Origin: Collybia mongolica
Lineage: Eukaryota; Basidiomycota; Agaricomycetes; Agaricales; Clitocybaceae
Assembly (NCBI GenBank): GCA_013420905.1
Contig: JAAXNY010000005.1
Span: forward strand, 744,001-808,000
Reading direction: 5' to 3'
Length of the DNA stretch: 64,000 bases
In this document: piece by piece, positions 45,789 to 55,810 of the stretch
Layout: each line of letters opens with the position of its first letter
Position numbering within the stretch: position 1 is the first letter of the stretch
Translations under genes and position numbers: made by a program
The notes under the pieces: generated by a model
Told to the model about the DNA's origin: nothing
The model's database searches: none
What the model saw: only the letters and a program-made list of their open reading frames with translations

Positions 45789-47472
45789 CCAAGGGGGTTT
45801 CAGGAAAAAAATTCCCCATATCAGGTTGATTTTTTTTTCTAAGGACCTCAAGGGGGGAACTAACTAACAGTGGTGGGAAATAATTTCCAAATAAGGATAT
45901 ACTAGGAAGCACCCTTATTGCCCTACTGTCGCCGCTGCCGTCCTAGATGTCTCTGACTGTTCCCACTTGCCTCGCATGCTTTGCAGACCCAACTGCTAAT
46001 GGAGTACTCCAGGTCAACACATTGGAGGTGGTACCATAGGCTGTTTCAGTGGTATGTGACTTGCTTTCGAGGAATGTTTCAAAACTCACCCATCCTGTCT
46101 CGCATCCTGCAGATTTGCATCTGATGATGCCCTCACCCCTCAATATCTCACTCTCAGTCACAGTCTGGCTGCATGTACATACCTCCAGTATTGCATGCAA
46201 GTCTCTCGCCTTCTGTTTTCGGCCTAGACATGTGGCCGGACCATCAAGTGTGAACAGGTGGCTGCCCATCTCCTCTGGGTCCCTGGTCGGCACTGCCATT
46301 TCTACCGTCGGTGGATTATCACTTGGAACATCAGGAGAGGCCAGTGCAGGTTCAGCTGGGCTCTGAGTTGGCATTGGTGGTGACAAGGGCTGGGGTGAGT
46401 GCCAAATTTGGTGGTCTTCATCCCACTCATCACTAAGCCGTCATTGAGTGTCTGATGGCCCGTCTTCTTCCTGGTACTCTAGATCACTTGTGTCGTCTTC
46501 TGGAGAACCACCCATCTCCCCTCCCTGACAAATTTGATCTTTGAAGTTGTTTTCTTTGCTCAACTGACCCTCGTTGGCAACATCCCTGGTCTCTTATCAG
46601 CGCCCAGTGTCAAAACAGATTGAAGGTACCAACTGGAAGGTGAGACATGTACTATGGGCTTCTGAGATGATCAATGACAATGCTTCATTCTTTCTAGATT
46701 TGCGTGTCTTCTTCTGCTTGTGGTGATTGTCCCAGATTTCCCTTATTGATTGTTCCTCGGCATGTGAGATTTTCCAAAGTAGCTCATGGGGGACTAAGGA
46801 GATGGTGGGGTGTCTCACTTGCATGTGGTATGGCAAGTTGTACTGCCATACACAAGGTTCAGCTGCAGGACATATGGGGCAATGGAGCATGTGGATGAGC
46901 TCTGGTGTATGGTACTTGGGGCAGCAAAGGTTGATGTGGAGCTTGAGGTGACAACATTAGGATGTACGAGTAGTGGAGCAGTTACTGTTGGTGGGACAGC
47001 AGGTGCTTTGGACTGAAACCACTTCAACACATTCTGCTTGTTCTTTTCAACATTTTCTTCAGCTTTCTTCTTCTTCCTGTTGGCGGTGCACTGCACAGAA
47101 CCCTGGTGTTGCTGAACAAAGTTCTGTACACCACCATTCCCTGTTTTTATCCGAGTTTTGCATTCAGGACACAACACACAACCATTGTCTCCAACTATAA
47201 GTGCCTTTCCATAGTTTGAGTACAATGTTTATTTCAATCAGATTGTCACACACCTCACTAGCCATGTCACATCCTGCCGTCCTCTCTTGGCACTTCTCTT
47301 CCAAAAAGGGAGCTGTTGATGAGCTTTGCTTGCATCAAAACGCTACCCTGCACCTCCGCTTGGGTTGCTGGGCACCTGATCACATGATTACAAAAAAATA
47401 TTTTAATGACCTCGGGGGGCCAACTAACTAACCGTCCTGATATGGTAAATTCAAACTCCGAAACCCCCTTGG
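45789..47472. mobile_element. 1.7 kb TIR element carrying a zinc-finger gene
   Basis: Ends CCAAGGGGGTTTC at 45789 and GAAACCCCCTTGG at 47472, with further inverted similarity (CCATATCAGG / CCTGATATGG) for about 45 bases. Flanked by TGAGTC at 45783-45788 and 47473-47478. The target is identifiable: the flanks ATCATATGTGAGTC and TGTTATAAAAAACAAATGCG join to give the Copia LTR sequence seen intact at 49330-49360. A direct repeat of GACCTC...AACTAACTAAC occurs just inside both ends. The only gene inside is the zinc-finger protein. Confidence 0.82.
45943..47265 (-). pseudogene. Zinc-finger protein of the TIR element, four exons, one TGA
   Basis: Exons 47265-47254, 47204-46986, 46941-46630 and 46590-45943 join in phase to 397 codons; introns are 49, 44 and 39 nt. 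Starting MASE, it has a BED/C2H2-like finger CPECKTRIKTGNGG...HQGSVQC, a basic stretch (NRKKKKAEENVEKNKQ), a second finger pair CCPKYHTPELIHMLHC, CPICPAAEPC...YHMQVRH, a helical basic segment (WDNHHKQKKTRKSRKNE), an acidic low-complexity region, and a C-terminal Cys cluster CTCSQTVTESEI...CKSAGCETGW. A TGA at 46441-46443 stands where CGA would give Arg. I know no enzymatic domain here: no DDE core is visible, so it may be a DNA-binding accessory or a captured host regulator rather than the transposase itself. Confidence 0.72.
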
Positions 47473-47580
47473 TGAGTCTGTTATAAAAAACAAATGCGAA
47501 ACTAATATGTCCATGTGATTGTACATGTCATGTGAAATGTCTGTGTAATGTGACTAGTAAGCCGGATCACCCTATTCTAA
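47473..47580 (-). repeat. Copia LTR remnant (right half of a split solo LTR)
   Basis: Matches 49335-49420 of the intact LTR (AACAAATGCGAAACT, TATGTCCATGTGATT, ACATGTCATGTGAA, GCCGGATCAC) with a small internal extension. Its left half was separated by the TIR element; only about 14 bases of it (45775-45788) remain next to the SINE. Confidence 0.82.
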
Positions 47581-47584
47581 TAAT

Positions 47585-49204
47585 TCCATCATTCCATCAT
47601 TACCAAATTGACCAGGTCCACTGAGCTACCCCAAAACACTTCAGCTTAACTATGTCGGTAACTCTGCTTCATAGACTTTTTTCCAGGGACATCCGGCGGA
47701 ATGTGGTATGTGCAGTGCCCAACTCAGATGGGGTCTGTGCTCCAGCATAGATTGTCATAGAGAAAACCACAAGAAACTGTGTCATTGTTCCACTCAGGCA
47801 TTTGACGAATCGGGCCTTGTTCATGGTATTTAGATACAAGTTGCAACTGTCCAAAAACCGGTTTCGCGAAGTTCTTGATCATCACACCTGGTGCTATACA
47901 AGCCACAGGTCACAGGGGCGTTGTGTACACACAACAATTAGCGGCATGCTTACTTATTTAAGCACCACCATTTTCTACATGCTAACCACCACCAGCAAAA
48001 TACCAACCTCCTGTAACTCCAGCGTTTCAGATGCCCCTGCTGTCTCCTGATGCCTTCCTGTCTCTTGACATACCACCATTGCCAGCAGAAGTGGCCTCTG
48101 TCGTCAACCGCGCTGAAGAAAAAATGGACCACAAGATGTATCTAGTTGGTTGGAATAGACTGACTTGGCTATTGAGCTTTAATAAATTTCTTACCCAAAT
48201 GAGGTATGAGAAACTGGCAACCAAACACCCCATCCAAGGAAAGTGAGGACACAATATTAACTATCTATCTACATTATACTGACTTGTTTTGCAAAGCAAT
48301 ACCCCTGTGGTTAAGTATGTATCTCCCGCCATAGATTTTGCCAAGAAAATTTTCTTGGATGATGAAAGCCCCCAACTTTGGACATATAATGTTCTGGATC
48401 GAGGCAAGCCTCATTACCTGGTGTTTCTGTACCTTCCCAATGCTTACACATAGGTATAAATCAGATGTCCTTGGTGAGGTCATGATATTGGGGCTTGGCT
48501 TGCAGTCATCAGGATTGCCATGGGTCCCACTTTTGGACCTACCAAACAGAGATCGAAGCAATAGAAAGCACGCTCCACAGCAACTCCCGGATATTGACTG
48601 GGATGTCGAGAGAAAATGCATCTGCGTCATAGTATTCTTGGTATCGGAATATACTTCTCTTTGTGTAACTTATTACTTACTGGTGTTGGATTAGGTTCCA
48701 GGTACAATCAATTGGAACAATACTAAGTATGTCCCACGTAACCTGCTTCATACTGATGATACGACCGCAAATCTGTTCCGGTCCATTCGTCGCCTCTGCA
48801 CCGAATATCAAAGTGCCTTTGGCCTTTTAACGGATGGCATCTTCTCTGGTATGATTGATAATCGTGAACGTGACTGGCATTACGAGGGTACCTCTGGGGA
48901 ATGGTACATTGGAAATACATGTTGAAGCCAGTCACAGATTTCGCAGTGTGCAAGATACTTGTATTCTTCATTCTGAACGAAGTTGAAATGCTGGAAATTT
49001 ATTATTTCCCAGCACTCAATTCACATTGTTTTGTCCAAGGGTGCCAAGATCATGGAGACATCAAACACATTGGAGCTGTAACCGCACCTCAGAGGTTCCG
49101 GGACTTTGACCTCTATGCATTGCAACGGGATGAAGATCTTTGGCAGGAGTTCTGTGCTTGGAAAGATGACATTTCACAGACTGCAGAAGTTTTACAGGCT
49201 GGGG
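47585..49204. repeat. Segmental duplication, copy 2 (partner 17491-19142)
   Basis: Direct repeat of the unknown gene and its promoter. Small indels distinguish the two, for example the ANYLGV residues of copy 1 are missing here. It ends at ...GGCTGGGG, where the Copia 3' LTR starts. Confidence 0.9.
48031..49204 (+). pseudogene. Second copy of the unknown 376-aa gene, cut by Copia
   Basis: Same exon structure as 17960-19309: MPLLSPDAFLSLDIPPLP, splice sites at corresponding places, FFILNEVEMLEIYYFP and RFRDFDLYALQRDEDLW. No stop inside the exons I checked. The last about 55 codons are lost because the Copia element inserted after the codons for AEVLQAG. It may have been functional until that insertion. 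Confidence 0.8.
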
Positions 49205-49422
49205 TGTTGAACTTAGCAGCAAGGGAAGGAAAGAGCGAGAAATAAAAGATTGAATTGAGATAGTAAAATAATGTACATAATCGTTCGTATAAATACATAA
49301 ATAATATAACTCCTATAGAAATAATAAATCATATGTGAGTCCGTTAGAAAAACAAATGCGAAACTTTATATGTCCATGTGATTTTACATGTCATGTGAAT
49401 GCCGGATCACTCTATTCCAACA
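49205..49422 (-). repeat. Copia 3' LTR (218 bp)
   Basis: TGTTGAACTTAGC...CTATTCCAACA, with TG..CA ends, preceded (on the minus strand) by the purine tract AAGGGGGAG at 49423-49431. The pol stop codon lies 8-10 bases inside the LTR. Confidence 0.92.
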
Positions 49423-52173
49423 CTCCCCCTTGATCCGAGCGCATACCTATTAATTTGGTTTTTTGTTCGTGTTCAGGGCGCGGCAGTGGTTTAGTGAGAA
49501 TGTCCGCTCGGTTGTCGGCAGACGCGCAGTGGAATATTTTTATTTCTCCAGAAGTTAAGCGTTCGCGCACGAAATGGTGTTTGACGTCAATGTGTTTGCT
49601 GCGGGCATGAAAAACTGCATTGTTTGCAAATAAGATCGCCAATTGGTTGTCTGTGATGAGATCGGTAGGTTTTTTGCATGGAAATCCGAAGTCGGCCATC
49701 AATGATCTAATCCAGGTGACTTCTTGTGTCGCATGGCAGAGCGCCATGTATTCCGCCTCCATACTTGATAAGGCAACTGTCGGCTGCTTCTTGGAGCTCC
49801 ATGAGATCACCGAGTCTCCGAGTAAGGTGACGTAGCCAGAAATTGATCTTCGATCATTGGGACTATTTCCCCAGTCCGCATCGGCATAGGTTTGGATAAT
49901 CAAATTTGAGTTATTATTTGATCGGTACATAGAATAGGCCATGGTCCATTGTTCCTTTCAAATAATGGAAGACGCGTTTGACTGCGGTCCAATGTTCGGG
50001 ACCTGGGTGACTTGAAAATTGACTGAGGTGTTGTGTAGCATATGCAGTCTCGGGACGCGTTGAGATTGCACCCCAGATGAGCATTCCGATGGCCGTCGGA
50101 TAGAATTTCTCGATTTCAGGGTATCGCTGATCATCTTCGGTGAGTTTGATCAATTTGATGCCATGATCGAGCGGTGTTGCGACAGGGTTCGCGTTTTCAA
50201 GACCCATTTTCTTGATAATTTTCTCGAGGTATGGTTGTTGTGATAATTTAATAGATCCATTGGTGAACCTTTTTACTGAGATGCCAACGATTTGACTAGC
50301 TTCTCCTAGGTCAGAGATTTCAAAGTGTGTCTTGAGTTCGGCTTTGAAGTCTTTGATGGTTACAAGGGTTGCACCCAAAATAGACATGTCATCCACGTGT
50401 ACTCCAACAATTACCAGATTATCTCCAGATCCTTGGATATAGACGCATTGATTGGCCATCATTTTTCGGAACTTCATTTTGAAAAATGCGGAGTTGAGGA
50501 GTTTGTTCCATTCTCGTCCAGATTGTTTAAGTCCATAAATAGTTTTTAATAATTTCCAGATGCATGATGTGCCGTCTTCAAAGCCTGGAGGCTGCAATAA
50601 ATAAATATCTTCCTTGAGAATGGCATTTAGATAAGCGCCTTTGATGTCGATGGTGTGAAAATGTAGATTATAGGCGGCGGCAATGGCTACCATGAAGCGG
50701 AGGGTGTCCATCCGAACAACTGGGGCATAGGTTTCCAGATAATCTATGCCGGGCTTCTGTGAGCATCCCTTGGCAACGAGTCTAGACTTGGCCTTGTAGA
50801 ATTTTCCATCTCCATCGGTCTTGGCCTTCCATACCCATTTGGATTTGATGGGATCACGATCTGTAGGCAATTCGGTCAACTCATATGTGCCGAGATCTTT
50901 CAATTGTTGGATTTCTTCCTCCATAGATTTTTTCCATAAAGTGCTTTGTAATGCCTCTTGGATTTCAGTGGGTTCATAAATTGTGCTGATGAAGGCAAAA
51001 TCAGGGATATTGAATGTAGGAGTATTTTCTTCCTCATCAATAATTTCGGTGATGTAGCCAGAGTCAGGTAAATCTTGATGTACTTCTTTGGGACCTCGGG
51101 CTGCGGGATTATGTAATAATCGATAATTTGGTTGCGTCGTTGATGCAATTCGGCTTGATGGTTCTCGAATCGGTTGTGATCGTGGCTGTGTTGATTTTTT
51201 GATCATCTGCCTTGTAGTCATTGTGGGGGCAGTTTCTGGCATTTGAGCCGTTGTTTGCTTGTTTATTGCTGTCTCCCCCTCGAGCTGCAATGGCGAAAAC
51301 CATTCAATTGTTTCTGGATTTTTGCTGTCTACAAATTTGACATTTCGCGACGCTTGCACTTGTCTCGCACCCGGATTAAAATATCTGTAGGCACGCAATT
51401 GATCCGAAAGTCCGGTGAAAATGAATTTGCGTGATTTCGGCTCGAGTTTGCTAAGGTTTTCACCCTGATGCAATACCCAGCACTTCATTCCGAATTCTCG
51501 GAGATTTGATGCATCGGGCTTCTTGCCCGTAAATATTTCCTCCGGGGTTTTATTGATCAAGATCCGAGTTGGAGATTGATTCTTGAGGTACACGGCATAT
51601 GCTACTGCTTCCGGCCACAAGAATTTCGGCATATTTCTTGCAATAAGCATTGCGCGTGCATGTTCTACAATTGTTCGGTTTGCGCGCTCGGCAATTCCGT
51701 TCTGGGCCGAAGAGTACGGGGCTGTGACCTCAGAGCGGATTCCTTTTTCCGCTAGAAATCTTTGTACTTTTCCATTTACATATTCCGTTCCATTGTCGAA
51801 TCGTATGGCTTTCAATGTTTTCCCAACTGGAGTGTTTATGTAAGCATTATAATTTTTGATCGAAGTATTGATTTCTTCGGCTTCTTTGGTTTTTAGGAAA
51901 TTGATGACGGTCTGGCGGCATTTCCCATCAGTAAATGAGATGTAATATCTTTCCCCTTGAATTCCTGTTGTCCGGGCAGGTCCCCATAAATCTGTGAGGG
52001 TCATCTCACCAATTTCGTTAAAAGTTGTGTTTGAAAACTTTGGGAATGATGCCATGGTTTGTTTTGCTTGGATGCAGGCCGTGCAATCATTGGGATCAAT
52101 GGATTCGTCGACTTCCATCCCATCAATCATTTTCTTTGATTTCAACATTTTAATTGATGCAATGTTGAGACTT

Positions 52174-54856
52174 GAGGCAGAGGGCCATTACTGGCAGATA
52201 CGAGTCCTTATGTTTTTTTTTGATTAACTTTTCTTTATATTTCTAGAACCAGGTTGTTGCAATAGAACTAGCTATCCAGAATCTATTCAGCTTTATATTA
52301 CTTTTTGTTGTTAATAAGTTTGGTTCACAAAATGCAATATTTTAGAGAGTCAAATACAAGGCCTCAAGGTTACATAACATGTGCATAAAGCATGGAGATT
52401 AAGCATTTGGCAATATGAGCTTGTCACTCCAAGTTGCTTGTTACTATAAAGTCCCCCTGCTGCCCACCCTTTTGTTGTGGCAATGGCTGAGTATTGTTGA
52501 TGGGTGCCACATCACCCATTAGCCTTGTTGTCAACCACCACCACTACATACCCAGCTGCCCCTCCCATCACCTCCCTGCTATACAATTGTGCACAATACT
52601 GCCAAATACAATGCCAGGTCTCACTGCCATGGATACCACCACCACCCTCTCTCATACCCACCCATCTCAGTGAAAATAACAACTGCAAAATCACAACAAT
52701 AAGAGCTGCAACAAGAACTACAGAGGCACCTGCCACATTACCAGTGACTGCCTGCCCACATCTGCTAGTGAGCAGCTAGCATGGTGGACATGGGTGATGC
52801 AGTGGCATATTCCATATGGTAGAACTACCACCTGGTGGCTGGGTGTGCACCCCTGGATGTGCTGTCTAGACCAAGTAGTGTCAATCACCCCTGTGCCCTA
52901 ACCAGATGTGTGTAAGGTGAGTGCATATGTGCCCTACATCTAGTTGCTCAGATATACCTTGTTCTATTGTATATGCACCTATATGCTGCTGTATACCTTG
53001 AGACTACCTTGGTATAATTCTATCTACCTTGTGATATGTTCTTATTCCTTTTACAAATATTAGTTTACTTCTTACTGATACTTTACTCCTGTACTATTTG
53101 CACGACTCTAGTAGGCTGATATAGACTTCTGGTACACTCACAGTATTTTTCCAATGTATCTATTTATAGATTGGACTACCCAATTGTGTAATATAAGGAA
53201 ATAATATCAATGCAAATGCCTATAATAGAACCAAGTTCCCACAGTATTGGAATGTATATCAACTATTCAATATTGAACAATTTATTTCTAGCCTTGTATC
53301 CTGGGTTAATCAAGAACTTATTAGATATGCTAAAAATAGAAATATCATCATCAAAGACAAAGTTCAAACAAATGTACATATGCCTGTTAAGTGTTTTTTC
53401 TTGTGTTATCACATACTATATTTAACCATACTCATATAGCTAGCCATTGTCAAGATATTGAGCATTATAGATTCCAGAAGTGTCCACATTGCCTTGTTTG
53501 GCTATGCTTATAGCCAAGTATATATAAATGTGATGTTAAAATAGATATAACAAGAGATTATAATCAAATTAGGAAAGGTACAAACAAATATAAATATACC
53601 TTTCCTGGTGTACCCCCTCCATAGGTCTAGGAGTAGTAGCAATTTCAATTGTCTCTGTTAGCCTTGTATTTGCTGAGATATGCATCATCTATATTGTGGG
53701 AATTTCATTAATATTGATTGTTTGGCCAGATGTTGGCAAAGTAATATACAGATCATATTCATTTGTAATATGTAGTAAAAGGTTGTTGTTGATAATGAGA
53801 TTTGGAAGGGTACAAACAACTACAAATACATATAAACATACATATAATGTATTCCTTTACAATATGTAGTAGTAGCATGTCCATCAGCTTTGTATTTGCT
53901 GAGATAAGTGTCATCTATATTGTGGGAAATTTCTTTAGTGTTATTGTTTGTTTGGCCAGATGTGTGGTGAAATGATATGCATACAGTATTCATTTACAAT
54001 ATGTAGCAATAAATTTGTTGTCAATGAGGTTTAGAAAAATAAAAACAAATACAAACACATACAAACACATACATGAGGTACTACTTCACCATATCTAACA
54101 CTAGCAATTTAAATTACATCCATAAGCCTTGTTGTTGTTGAGATATGCAATGATTTATATTGTGGGAACTTTGATGTTATTGTTTGTTTGGCTAGCTGTG
54201 TGGCAAAGTCATATACAAACTTGATATTGATTTGTAACATGCTTGTAGTGAGAGAGCTGCTTTTGATCATGATGTTTGAAGATGTACAAACAAATACAAA
54301 TACATAGAAATATACCAATTGGGTAGCCCTTCACCATATCTAGTAGTAGCAATTTAAATTGCATCCATAGGCCTTGTCATTGTGGAGATATGCAATATTG
54401 TGTATTGTGGGAAAAGTTTGACCCAAAGTGGAACAAGCCTCTTGTAATCGTGCTTACGTTTGTCAACTACGTTGTTAGAGCTAACAGCGTAGTTGACAAA
54501 CGTAAGCATGATTATGCAGTGGGCAGTTATTAATTAATTCTTGAGATATCCCAAGAAAAAGACCAATTAACTCGAATTTATATTATTAAATGCAGCCCGT
54601 GTTAGCAGTTGCCTTTTTTGCTCGAAATCCGCGCGTCGGCTAATATTGATTCCCACAGTTAGAAAAATATTTCCACGACTACAAAGTGTAACTGATGTAC
54701 TTCAAAATGTTTACTGATCATGTTCTAATGAAATCTCGGAACACTTCAAACTTACTAACCGTGGGAAAAACAACACTGGATCTTGTTGGGTACGCTGAAT
54801 TTTCCCCGCAAACCCAGGATGATGAACGAGTTACTTATGTAAACATAAGGACTCGT
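52174..54856. mobile_element. Element M copy C, 2.7 kb deletion derivative in Copia
   Basis: The TIR words ACGAGTCCTTATG (52200) and CATAAGGACTCGT (to 54856) bound it, with 27 shared bases left of the first. Relative to copy A it lacks the segments corresponding to about 29150-30165 and 31030-32030. It interrupts Copia between codons for the FGH and SLNIASIKML stretches. Non-coding. Confidence 0.85.
54451..54508. repeat. 58-bp palindrome in element M copy C
   Basis: Same palindrome as at 37932-37989 in the same position relative to the element end; centre AG (CT on the other strand) and one stem mismatch. Confidence 0.92.
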
Positions 54857-55334
54857 AATGTCCAAAAATTCGGTGCCATTCGTCCCATGTGCGAGCTTCT
54901 GATGCGATCAAAGCCATATCGGGAATACTGATCTTTGCCATCAAATTGTAAAGCCGGCCGATTTTTCGACCTTGTAAAATGATGTCGGTAGATTTCGGGG
55001 GTGATATATTGATGTATTCTCCTTTTAGATTCAGGGTGAACCCTGCATCTGTGATGCGCCCAACCGAAATAAGATTATAGGGTGCATTTGGAGCGTGGAC
55101 AACATTTGTCAACGTAATTGGTATGTGGCGATTGCCCACTTTGCATAAGATCTTTACCAATCCTCTTCCTAGTCCCGGAGTTGATCCGAATCCCATAATT
55201 TTGTGTCCGGGAGTTTCTTTGTAATTTCTGAAGATTGATCGGTCACGAAAAATGTGGGATGTTGCCGCACAATCGGCTAAAATTGAATCTGAAGTTAATG
55301 CTGGCAAGGCAATATCCACCTGGTTTTCACACAT

Positions 55335-55790
55335 ATGTAAGCTACAATGTAACGTACCATACGGTCCAGCGGGCATATACAATGTAGTGTATGGTACGGT
55401 CCGCGGATGCTACATTGTCCGCTACAATAAAAATATGTAACTACATGTAATCGTACCATGCGGTTCTAGCGGACCACGCACGGCCCCAACGGATAGATAT
55501 GTATTTCCGCGTGGCCGTACGGCATTCATATTCGGCATGGACTACATGTAGTCCTCGGCCATGCGGCAATGATAGTGGGCCACACACGGCCCCATCCGTG
55601 TGGCCGTACACCAAGTTGTACCATACGGTTCCAGCAGACTACGCACGGCCCCAACGGATAGACATGTTTTCCCGTGCGGCCATCCAGCAATCACGTTCGG
55701 CACGGACTACATATAGTCCTGAGCCATATGGCAATAGTGTAGCATCGATGGCCAACGGCTAGATTTGTATTCCAATACTGAGAGAGCAGC
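55335..55790. repeat. KDZ sub-terminal repeats
   Basis: Two diverged direct repeats of about 123 bases (55453-55575 and 55618-55740) share GTACCATRCGGTT, ACGCACGGCCCCAACGGATA and GGACTACATRTAGTCC. Nearer the tip, GTACCATACGGTCC and its inverse form a hairpin around 55360-55400. Likely transposase-binding region. Confidence 0.8.
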
Positions 55791-55810
55791 AACAGTTACA
55801 TACATATATA

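Larger units (their letters stand above)
49205..55335 (-). mobile_element. Ty1/Copia retrotransposon, 5' end missing
   Basis: On the minus strand: protease, GAG-pre-integrase, integrase, reverse transcriptase, RNase H, polypurine tract (AAGGGGGAG) and 3' LTR. Element M copy C interrupts it between the pre-integrase and integrase zinc region. The upstream gag and the 5' LTR are absent at about 55335, where KDZ element sequence begins; if the KDZ element inserted into Copia, the rest should lie beyond the window. Confidence 0.92.
49412..55335 (-). pseudogene. Copia pol: protease, integrase, RT, RNase H (interrupted)
   Basis: From 55335: protease region SILADCAATSHIFRD (D-C-A in place of the common D-S-G), GAG-pre-integrase RTWDEWHRIFGH, then element M, then CTACIQAKQ zinc ligands, integrase catalytic residues in TLTDLWGP, IRFDNGTEYV and NGIAERANRT, reverse transcriptase RLVAKGCSQKPGIDYLETYA, TIDIKGAYLNA, YGLKQSGREWN and VGVHVDDMSILG, and RNase H ADADWGNSPNDRRS, SSMEAEYMAL, ARSKHIDVKHHFVRE. 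Besides the insertion the only lesion seen is a frameshift near 49930 at the start of RNase H. No TGA stops, so it is younger than the chromoviruses. Confidence 0.93.

Noticed and set aside
2837..46443. TGA read as an amino acid (code change or selenocysteine)
   Set aside because: TGA ends several intact ORFs, and copy comparison shows CGA-to-TGA along with other CpG changes.
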